Assembly: GCA_017518785.1 (NCBI GenBank)
Contig: JAFWUA010000052.1
Location: 1-8,014 of the forward strand
Origin: Neisseriaceae bacterium
GTDB taxonomy: Bacteria > Pseudomonadota > Gammaproteobacteria > Burkholderiales > Neisseriaceae
Length of the DNA: 8,014 nucleotides
Direction of reading: 5' to 3'
The translations under genes and the position numbers were made by a program. Position 1 is the stretch's first letter. Each line of letters starts with the position of its first letter. The notes under the pieces were generated by a model. It was given only the letters and a program-made list of their open reading frames with translations. It was not told the origin of the DNA and did no database searches. Of the stretch, positions 1-5,371 are shown in pieces.

Positions 1-215
1 CACACAGCAAAACCTGCGGCAAGCATAATCGGCTGGGTGTTTTCGGTTTGGTTAATTAAATCGGCGGATTCAGCATGAATCATCGCCCATAAATCTTGAT
101 TTAAAGCGTCAGACGCTTCATCAAAAGTTTGTTTCACAATCGGTTCGAGAGCAAAACCTGCCATCATCTGCAAACTCTGCGAACCTTGCCCAGGGAAGAA
201 AAATGCGGTTTTCAT
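1..215 (-). CDS. fabD: Malonyl-CoA:ACP transacylase, N-terminal part (cut by window edge)
   Basis: The reverse strand from the ATG at 215-213 reads 71 codons without a stop to the window edge. The protein begins MKTAFFFPGQGSQ, and FPGQGSQ at residues 7-13 is the N-terminal signature of FabD-type acyltransferases; NTQPIMLAAG at about residues 59-68 is the next conserved block. The family member moves malonyl from CoA to acyl carrier protein in the cytoplasm, supplying fatty-acid elongation. The catalytic GHSxG serine lies beyond the window, so activity cannot be judged. No strong Shine-Dalgarno is visible; AGAAAGA about 10 nt upstream is the best match. Sampled base composition is about 45% GC, clearly above the neighbouring clpA. 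The upstream region carries a MITE-like element (270-403), so the promoter lies either between 216 and 269 or within that element. Identity is confident from the motifs. Confidence 0.93.
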   Translation of the reverse strand, partial: MKTAFFFPGQGSQSLQMMAGFALEPIVKQTFDEASDALNQDLWAMIHAESADLINQTENTQPIMLAAGFAV

Positions 216-269
216 GGTAATGTCTTTCTGATTAAATTGAACGTATTATTTAGTCTATTAAATTAGTCT

Positions 270-403
270 GAAACCTTTGCAAAACTCACTTTCTCCTCAT
301 TCGTCATTCTAAGCGTAAGCGAAGAATCTTTTATAAAACAACAAGTTAAGATTCTTTGTTTTCCTACGGAAAATTCTATAATGACGGATTTTGCAAAGGT
401 TTC
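270..403 (+). mobile_element. MITE-like inverted-repeat element, copy 1 (134 bp)
   Basis: The element is bounded by perfect 15-bp terminal inverted repeats, GAAACCTTTGCAAAA at 270-284 and its complement at 389-403. It is flanked by a 5-bp direct repeat AGTCT (265-269 and 404-408), as expected of a target-site duplication. Nested internal complementarity (302-308 with 380-386; 322-330 with 348-356) lets the whole unit fold into one long stem around a loop at 331-347. There is no coding capacity, so it would need a transposase in trans. A second copy of identical length lies inverted at 5079-5212. The ends resemble those of IS5-family (IS1106-like) elements of Neisseriaceae as I remember them, which is an inference. 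It sits between the start of fabD and the end of clpA. Confidence 0.85.
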
Positions 404-431
404 AGTCTGCCGGAAAGCTTTCCGGCAGACT
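404..431. repeat. Perfect 28-bp palindrome of two inverted AGTCTGCCGGAA repeats
   Basis: AGTCTGCCGGAAAG at 404-417 is followed directly by its exact reverse complement at 418-431. Each half contains one full copy of the dispersed 12-mer AGTCTGCCGGAA (404-415 forward, 420-431 reverse). The palindrome lies 12 bp past the clpA stop codon. In Neisseria, inverted pairs of uptake sequences often act as transcription terminators, so this is probably the clpA terminator, with a few central bases as loop. The classical T-run is missing on the clpA strand, because what follows is the end of the MITE-like element (see the finding on its insertion). Its role as terminator is inferred; the palindrome is seen directly. 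Confidence 0.85.
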
Positions 432-443
432 ATGTATTAAACT

Positions 444-2699
444 TTAAGCAACTGTTAATTTAGTTTTCTTGCGTACAACTTTACGGCGTATATTAAGCTT
501 GATTGAACCATCTTCTTTAATATCAACACGTACACTTCCGCCTTGCGATAATTTACCAAATAGTAATTCATCTGCTAATGGACTACGTAATACATTTTGA
601 ATTAAACGCCGCATTGGACGTGCCCCCATCTTATCATCAAAGCCATGTTCTGATAAATAGTCTCGAACACTATTACCAAATGTAACTTTAATATTTTGTT
701 GCAATAATTGTTGTTTAAGTTCATCAAGAAATTTATCAACAATGCGGATTATGTTTTCTCTTTCCAATGGCGAAAAAGAAATAATTGCATCTAAACGATT
801 ACGAAATTCCGGAGAAAATGCACGTTGAATAGCGATATTATCTTTGTTTTCATTATCATTCATAAAACCAATAGATAAACGTGATGATTCTTCTGCTCCA
901 ACATTTGTTGTCATAATTAATATTATGTTTTTAAAATCGCAACGTCTACCATTACTATCAGTTAAAGTCCCATAATCCATAATTTGTAATAGGATATTTA
1001 ATATATCTGGGTGAGCTTTTTCTAATTCGTCCAATAATAGTACAGCATAGGGTTGCTTATAAACTGCATCGGTAAGTATTCCACCTTGATTAAAACCTAT
1101 ATATCCTGGCGGAGCACCAATTAGTTTAGCAACAGAATGCTGCTCCATATATTCAGACATATCAAACCTAATTAAACCTATACCCAACTCTTGTGCCAAA
1201 TTGCGTGCTAATTCGGTTTTACCAACTCCGGTTGGTCCTGCAAAAAGAAAACTGCCAACTGGCTTTTCCGGCAGACTTAATCCTGCGTAGACAAGTTTAA
1301 CTGCAGTACAAATAGTATCAATTGCATCATCTTGACCGAATATTTTATTTTTTAATTTTTCCGGCAGTTTTAATAAACGTGTTTTATCATTAGCACCAAT
1401 ATTTTTTTCTGGAATATGTGCAATTTGCGATAATATATTTTCAATTTCTTTATAGCTAATAATTGGCGTTTTTTTCCTATTATTTTTAATATGTTGCATT
1501 GCACCTGCTTCATCTAAAAGGTCAATTGCTTTATCTGGTAAAAAACGTTCCGGCAGATGTCTTTGTGAAAGTTCTACTGCCGCATTTAAGGCATCATCTT
1601 TATATTGAACATTATGATGTTTTTCTAATAATGGACGCAATCCTTTTAATATTTCGATACTTGCATTAATATCAGGTTCGCCAATATCTATTTTTTGAAA
1701 ACGGCGATTCAAGGCATGGTCTCTATCGAAAATAGAACGATATTCTCGATATGTAGTTGCTCCTATACAACGCAATTGTCCTTTTGCCAAAGCTGGTTTC
1801 AGTAAATTAGAAGCATCAACATTACTGTTATTAGTACTACCAGCTCCTATAATTGTGTGAATTTCATCAATAAAAAGTATGGCATTGGGTATGTTAATTA
1901 GTGAATTTATTACCGTTTTTACTCTTGATTCAAAATCACCACGATATTTCGCACCAGCTAATAGAGCTGCCATATCCAAAGAAAAAATTTGTGCTGATTG
2001 AAGTAAATCAGGTACTTTTTTTTCAACTATAAGTTGTGCTAATCCTTCTACTAATGCTGTTTTACCAACACCAGCTTCACCAACCAATAACGGATTATTT
2101 TTTTGACGGCGACACAAGATTTGAATTATGCGTTTGATTTCTATTTCTCTACCAATTAGCGGATCTAATCGATTATTTTGTGCTTGTTTGGTTAAATTTA
2201 CAGTAAATTTAGCTAATACTTCTAATTGTGATGTTGCTTCATTTTTAGTTGAAGTATCTTTTTCATTATTTTTTATAGATGCTTTTTTAGCAGATATAAT
2301 TTTTTTTACATTATCAATGGTAATTCCATATTTTTCCAATAATTGTGTTGATTTAGGTGTTTTTTTATCTAAAATAGCAATTAATACATCAATACTATTA
2401 GCAGCTTGAATACTTCTACTGCGTGCAATTAACACGGCATAACGCAGAATTTCTTGAAATTCAGGGGTAGGATTGGTTTGTACATTTTCTTCATCAATAA
2501 TCGGTAAGTCGTGAATGATAACTCGCAAATCATTGGTCAATGCTTTTATATCAGCATTTAACAGTACAAACAATGGACGCAAATCTTCGTCTTCTATTAG
2601 AGCTAATAGAAGATGTTCAGTGGTTACAAAACGACATTTCTGCAAATGTGCAGCTGCATAAGCTCGTTTAAGTGTTACTTCTAATCGAGTAGAAATCAT
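444..2699 (-). CDS. clpA: ATP-dependent Clp protease ATP-binding subunit ClpA
   Basis: A 751-residue class I Clp/Hsp100 unfoldase that feeds proteins to ClpP in the cytoplasm. Domains in order: Clp N-domain (about 1-135); AAA-1 with Walker A GEAGVGKT (207-214), pore loop KYRG (251-254) and Walker B ILFIDE (274-279); AAA-2 with Walker A GPTGVGKT (488-495), pore loop GYIG (532-535), Walker B VLLLDE (553-558) and the ClpP-docking tripeptide IGF (610-612). The length matches E. coli ClpA (758), and no long coiled-coil M domain separates the AAA modules, which excludes ClpB. I start at the ATG at 2699, with GGAA upstream; a TTG at 2711 would add four residues. No clpS is visible in the window. The gene is very AT-rich (single 60-base lines near 25% GC), in contrast to fabD. 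Three copies of the dispersed 12-mer fall in frame as Leu-Pro-Glu. It is probably transcribed both from its own promoter and by read-through from the methyltransferase gene. Confidence 0.97.
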   Translation of the reverse strand: MISTRLEVTLKRAYAAAHLQKCRFVTTEHLLLALIEDEDLRPLFVLLNADIKALTNDLRVIIHDLPIIDEENVQTNPTPEFQEILRYAVLIARSRSIQAANSIDVLIAILDKKTPKSTQLLEKYGITIDNVKKIISAKKASIKNNEKDTSTKNEATSQLEVLAKFTVNLTKQAQNNRLDPLIGREIEIKRIIQILCRRQKNNPLLVGEAGVGKTALVEGLAQLIVEKKVPDLLQSAQIFSLDMAALLAGAKYRGDFESRVKTVINSLINIPNAILFIDEIHTIIGAGSTNNSNVDASNLLKPALAKGQLRCIGATTYREYRSIFDRDHALNRRFQKIDIGEPDINASIEILKGLRPLLEKHHNVQYKDDALNAAVELSQRHLPERFLPDKAIDLLDEAGAMQHIKNNRKKTPIISYKEIENILSQIAHIPEKNIGANDKTRLLKLPEKLKNKIFGQDDAIDTICTAVKLVYAGLSLPEKPVGSFLFAGPTGVGKTELARNLAQELGIGLIRFDMSEYMEQHSVAKLIGAPPGYIGFNQGGILTDAVYKQPYAVLLLDELEKAHPDILNILLQIMDYGTLTDSNGRRCDFKNIILIMTTNVGAEESSRLSIGFMNDNENKDNIAIQRAFSPEFRNRLDAIISFSPLERENIIRIVDKFLDELKQQLLQQNIKVTFGNSVRDYLSEHGFDDKMGARPMRRLIQNVLRSPLADELLFGKLSQGGSVRVDIKEDGSIKLNIRRKVVRKKTKLTVA
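1266..1277 (-). repeat. Candidate DNA uptake sequence, exact copy inside clpA
   Basis: Exact AGTCTGCCGGAA on the minus strand, within the clpA reading frame, where it encodes Ser-Leu-Pro-Glu just ahead of the second AAA module. It is one of four exact copies in the window. The function as an uptake sequence is inferred from similarity to Neisseriaceae DUS dialects. Confidence 0.7.
1358..1367 (-). repeat. Near copy of candidate uptake sequence inside clpA
   Basis: CTGCCGGAAA on the minus strand matches the last nine bases of the 12-mer and the A that usually follows; the first three bases differ (AAA for AGT). In clpA it encodes Leu-Pro-Glu within KLPEK. Confidence 0.55.
1548..1556 (-). repeat. 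Near copy of candidate uptake sequence inside clpA
   Basis: CTGCCGGAA on the minus strand, the 9-base core of the 12-mer, encoding Leu-Pro-Glu in RHLPERF of ClpA. The segment is naturally conserved in Clp ATPases, so amino-acid constraint may explain part of this copy. Confidence 0.45.
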
Positions 2700-2723
2700 T
2701 TGCAATTCCAATTTTTTAATAAA

Positions 2724-2752
2724 ATTATACTCTGCCGGAAAGCCTATTTTAA
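2724..2752 (-). promoter_or_regulatory. Candidate sigma-70 promoter of clpA
   Basis: On the minus strand a perfect TATAAT -10 box (2729-2724) lies 17 bp from TTAAAA (2752-2747), which matches four of six -35 bases. Transcription would start near 2717, leaving a leader of roughly 18 nt before the clpA ATG at 2699. A near copy of the candidate uptake sequence (2729-2740) occupies the spacer between the boxes. No experimental support; the -10 is strong and the -35 moderate. Confidence 0.55.
2729..2740 (+). repeat. Near copy of candidate uptake sequence in clpA promoter region
   Basis: ACTCTGCCGGAA differs from AGTCTGCCGGAA at one base (C for G at position 2). It lies 30 bp upstream of the clpA start and overlaps the spacer of its candidate promoter. 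Confidence 0.6.
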
Positions 2753-2806
2753 CACTCTATCAAGGTTAATCAATCTTTTAGCGACTACATTTACTTTAAA
2801 ACTAAC

Positions 2807-3523
2807 TCATTCCGGCAAACTATTTTTTGTAGATATTTTAGCTGATGCAAATGTAGGGGCAGTAGCATATTCAGGCACAATTTTCCACGATGGATTAGGA
2901 CGCAAAAGGTGTACTCTTTTAATTGCAGACAAACCATAAACTACGGCTGTTTGCGGAAACCAACGGTCTCCAACCGCATGAAAAATTTGCATTTTATTAA
3001 GCCAATTTTGACGACGTAATGCAGGAGTGTAAATCATTAATTTGCCGGCTGTAATCTCAAATCCTAATAATTCCAACCATTCTTTAAGACGATTGAGACG
3101 AATACATTGTCTTCTTGGTGGCAATACTTTTCCCCAAAGTGAAGAAAAAAACCATGCACTATATGGATTAAACGTGGTAAAAATAAGACGACCTTCCGGA
3201 CGGATAATGCGATGTACTTCTCGTAAAATATGGCGAGGATGATCACCAAATTCCAAAGTATGCGGCATACAAACCAAATCCATACTGTCTGACGCAAAGG
3301 GTAGATAACACATGTCGCATATAACATCACACCCCTCACTACCAACAATCATGGAGCGTTTTAACGGCATTTTATCCAAGATATTCCAGATTGGCATATC
3401 CAATTGCACAGCATCATGTGCGTATAAATAACGCATGGAATCATCAAAGAATGCCAATTCGCGATTAGTTAGTTCTAATCCACTTGCACTATTTATTGTC
3501 CAATCTCGAAATGCTTGGTGCAT
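2807..3523 (-). CDS. YafS-like SAM-dependent methyltransferase
   Basis: A 238-residue class I methyltransferase-like protein. The core of the fold is recognisable: the motif I region MIVGSEGCDVICD (58-70), acidic segment LPFASDSMDLV (74-84), HTLEFGDHPRHILREVHRIIRPEGRLIFTTF in the motif III-IV region (about 88-118) and FNPYSAW (118-124). These blocks and the length (about 240) resemble E. coli YafS, a putative methyltransferase encoded between gloB and rnhA; the substrate is unknown. The glycine-rich SAM loop is degenerate (no GxGxG), so activity is uncertain. The ATG at 3523 has an AGGG Shine-Dalgarno about 6 nt upstream and starts 22 bp after the lapB stop, so it is probably cotranscribed with lapB. 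The reading frame ends Ser-Leu-Pro-Glu-stop, formed by a one-mismatch copy of the dispersed 12-mer. Family assignment is good; function is open. Confidence 0.85.
   Translation of the reverse strand: MHQAFRDWTINSASGLELTNRELAFFDDSMRYLYAHDAVQLDMPIWNILDKMPLKRSMIVGSEGCDVICDMCYLPFASDSMDLVCMPHTLEFGDHPRHILREVHRIIRPEGRLIFTTFNPYSAWFFSSLWGKVLPPRRQCIRLNRLKEWLELLGFEITAGKLMIYTPALRRQNWLNKMQIFHAVGDRWFPQTAVVYGLSAIKRVHLLRPNPSWKIVPEYATAPTFASAKISTKNSLPE
2810..2821 (-). repeat. Near copy of candidate uptake sequence ending the methyltransferase gene
   Basis: AGTTTGCCGGAA on the minus strand, one base from the 12-mer (T for C at position 4). It encodes the last four residues (Ser-Leu-Pro-Glu), followed directly by the TGA stop. 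Confidence 0.55.
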
Positions 3524-3545
3524 TTTTTGCCCTATTTATCGAAGA

Positions 3546-4736
3546 TTAAGTTTCAATTCTGTTCGGAGTAAACGTTTCCCAACGATTACATGCGGGACAA
3601 TGCCAAAAAAACACTTGTGACTTAAAATGACACTGACGACAACGATACATTACTGTTTTTTGCACATGTCGCCCAATCACGTTACGCATCATATCGGTAT
3701 CTGCACGCCATAGCGGATTTATATTGGTAATTTTCACTCCTAACAATTGGTAAATTCCAGTAAGATTGGGGGTTGCTCGCACCAATTCCAACAGAGTTTC
3801 CATAGCGTGTTCTTCTCCATAAAGTGCGAGCGATTTATCGTAAATAATCGATAATAAGTCTAACTGTGGAAATGTTTTAATATATCCAATCAATACATCT
3901 AAACCTTTGTGCATCTGCCCCAAAGATGCAAAAGCATCATAAATTCGTTCTCCTACCATTCCTAAATATTCGTGATTTTGTTGTTCGATTTTTAAGTAGG
4001 CATCAATCGCATCTTGAAAACGACCTTGTTTAACCGCAACATCTCCTAACAACATATTGGCACGAGTACATTTACGATTGGCATTTAATGCCGATTGAAT
4101 ATAATCAATTGCTGAATTTTCATCGGAACGAAACAGGGCTGCTTGAGCTAATTCACAATAAAACTGTGCAATTTCAAATTGGTATGTTGTAGCGTCGTGT
4201 GATAGCTTTCCGGCAGTGTTAATAGCTTTTTGCCAATCGCGGTCTTGTTGATAGATATATAACAAAAGTTCATTAGCATCTTTTGCCATTGTGGTTTCAG
4301 ACAATTGCTCAAACTCACGTTCTGCCCTATCCACTAAACCTGCACTTTGGAAATCCTTTCCTAATTCAAATTGCAAACGATGATATTGTTCTTCATTTAA
4401 ATCAGGTTCATTTAGAAGACGCTGATGTAACAAAATAGCCTTGTTATTTTCCCCGCGTTGTCTGTACAAACGTCCCAAACTTAATACCAATGCATATTTG
4501 GTTACGTTACTTGAATTATCTAATTTGTTTTGTTCGACTACTTCGTTAAGCTCTTGTGCAGCAATAGATGTTTTGCGGTCAATCAAAGCATCGATTGCTT
4601 TATATAAACCATCAGGAACAGATTTTGCATGTTTAATCAATGTTTTCAGATCAATACGTGCCGCAAACCAACCAAAGGCAAAAAACAACGGCAATAACAA
4701 TAAAACTAACGATAAAAAAATATAAAAATTATCCAT
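3546..4736 (-). CDS. lapB: Lipopolysaccharide assembly protein B (TPR protein, YciM type)
   Basis: A 396-residue inner-membrane-anchored protein (E. coli LapB is 389). An N-terminal membrane segment (about 4-24) is followed by the conserved juxtamembrane stretch and KSVPDGLYKAIDAL (39-52), a run of TPR helices (about 50-335), and a rubredoxin-like knuckle with Cys366, Cys369, Cys380 and Cys383 in YRCRQC...WHCPAC. In E. coli, LapB works with FtsH to degrade LpxC and so limits LPS synthesis, and it organises LPS assembly factors at the cytoplasmic face; the rubredoxin part is needed there. The start lies 10 bp after the lapA stop, with no clear Shine-Dalgarno, suggesting translational coupling to lapA. 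A near copy of the dispersed 12-mer lies inside the gene in another frame (encoding Thr-Ala-Gly-Lys). All diagnostic elements are intact. Confidence 0.95.
   Translation of the reverse strand: MDNFYIFLSLVLLLLPLFFAFGWFAARIDLKTLIKHAKSVPDGLYKAIDALIDRKTSIAAQELNEVVEQNKLDNSSNVTKYALVLSLGRLYRQRGENNKAILLHQRLLNEPDLNEEQYHRLQFELGKDFQSAGLVDRAEREFEQLSETTMAKDANELLLYIYQQDRDWQKAINTAGKLSHDATTYQFEIAQFYCELAQAALFRSDENSAIDYIQSALNANRKCTRANMLLGDVAVKQGRFQDAIDAYLKIEQQNHEYLGMVGERIYDAFASLGQMHKGLDVLIGYIKTFPQLDLLSIIYDKSLALYGEEHAMETLLELVRATPNLTGIYQLLGVKITNINPLWRADTDMMRNVIGRHVQKTVMYRCRQCHFKSQVFFWHCPACNRWETFTPNRIET
4207..4218 (-). repeat. Near copy of candidate uptake sequence inside lapB
   Basis: The minus strand reads CACTGCCGGAAA, sharing CTGCCGGAA plus a following A with the dispersed 12-mer. 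It is read in a different frame from the clpA copies, so amino-acid conservation of Leu-Pro-Glu does not explain it. Confidence 0.45.
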
Positions 4737-4746
4737 ACAACATTAA

Positions 4747-5043
4747 TTATTCATTATCTTTTGAAGAAATGCTTTCTTCTAATTTACCAGCAATTTTCTC
4801 CGCTTTTTTCTTGGCACGCTTCAAGGAGTTGACCTCGCTACGCAAGGATAACACTCTTCCCAACATTGCAAACACACCTAATATAGCTCCAACAGTCAGA
4901 GAAATTAGCATCAATATTACTAACGGCAAAGAGATTCCATGTTCTGCAAATATATTAAATTTAACACTGTGCATGTTTTGCACCGAAAAGAAAAACAATA
5001 CACACAATATCAAAATTTTAATTATCCAATAGAATATTCTCAT
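4747..5043 (-). CDS. lapA: LapA-family inner-membrane protein
   Basis: A 98-residue protein with two membrane segments (about 3-20 and 39-62), the conserved SVQN after the first one, and a charged C-terminal helix (63-92) likely to form a coiled coil. Length and plan match LapA (YciS, about 100 residues), which acts with LapB in LPS assembly in the inner membrane. I start at the ATG at 5043 with GGAAGAAG upstream; the frame is open further to a TTG at 5091, but that would begin inside the MITE-like element and add an unlikely polar extension. lapB follows after 10 bp. In many proteobacteria lapA is preceded by ihfB; here it is preceded by the MITE-like element and divergent ilvE, with the element end only 35 bp from the start codon. 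Confidence 0.92.
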   Translation of the reverse strand: MRIFYWIIKILILCVLFFFSVQNMHSVKFNIFAEHGISLPLVILMLISLTVGAILGVFAMLGRVLSLRSEVNSLKRAKKKAEKIAGKLEESISSKDNE

Positions 5044-5078
5044 AGTCGGCTTCTTCCATAAGTAATTATTGTTAATCT

Positions 5079-5212
5079 TAAACATTTGCAAAACTCATCA
5101 TTCGTAACATTGAGCGAAGCGAAATGGAAGAATCCAATTGCTTGTTAAGTAAAAAGATTCGCAACAAAGTTCAGAATGACGAATACGAAAAAGTGGGTTT
5201 TGCAAAGGTTTC
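5079..5212 (-). mobile_element. MITE-like inverted-repeat element, copy 2 (134 bp, inverted)
   Basis: The same length as copy 1 and clearly homologous when reverse-complemented: GAAACCTTTGCAAAAC at 5212-5197 on the minus strand, then a CACTTT block, TTCGTCATTCT and GAATCTTTT in the same order. The terminal repeat near lapA has decayed (TAAACATTTGCAAAA, two changes). Flanks are AATCT (5074-5078) and AATCC (5213-5217), a 4-of-5 match to a duplicated target. It contains the GAGCGAAGCGAA-type motif also seen in degenerate form in copy 1. It fills most of the lapA-ilvE divergent intergenic region and so may influence both promoters. No open frame of interest. Confidence 0.82.
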
Positions 5213-5284
5213 AATCCGTGATTCTATCCGATTTAACTTTAATTTCCTATTACTATTGAATGACTCAATCCATCTGAATTGGAG

Positions 5285-5290
5285 TATAAT
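5285..5290 (+). promoter_or_regulatory. Candidate -10 box for ilvE-yfhL
   Basis: A perfect TATAAT lies 82 bp upstream of the ilvE start, in the right orientation. No good -35 is seen at 16-18 bp spacing (TGACTC at 5261-5266 is the nearest candidate), so an activator or another promoter may be involved. The leader of about 75 nt that would follow shows no attenuator peptide rich in Ile, Leu or Val. Confidence 0.4.
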
Positions 5291-5371
5291 CTCGCACAAA
5301 TTTTGCTTAAACACAATATCTTTTAAGTAGTAATAATTTTTAAATATCATTAAATATTAAGGAGTTAAACA

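Noticed and set aside
2128..2409. Plus-strand open frames opposite clpA and similar frames opposite lapB, the methyltransferase, ilvE and the aldehyde dehydrogenase
   Set aside because: They lie wholly or mostly antisense to well-supported genes, with no recognisable domain and no good ribosome binding site.
444..2699. ClpB instead of ClpA
   Set aside because: No long M-domain coiled coil between the AAA modules, length near 750, and an IGF ClpP-docking loop is present.
3040..3051. Further copy of the 12-mer (TTTGCCGGCTGT)
   Set aside because: Shares only TGCCGG with the repeat; too weak to count.
5044..5091. N-terminal extension of lapA by 16 residues from a TTG codon
   Set aside because: It would begin inside the terminal repeat of the MITE-like element and add a polar stretch absent from LapA; the ATG at 5043 has a Shine-Dalgarno-like GGAAGAAG and the expected length.
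5124..5330. Small open frame across MITE copy 2 and the ilvE promoter region
   Set aside because: Its first half is the inverted-repeat element and there is no Shine-Dalgarno or recognisable protein.
5291..5371. Attenuator leader peptide upstream of ilvE
   Set aside because: No short frame rich in Ile, Leu or Val codons and no terminator/antiterminator pair before the Shine-Dalgarno.
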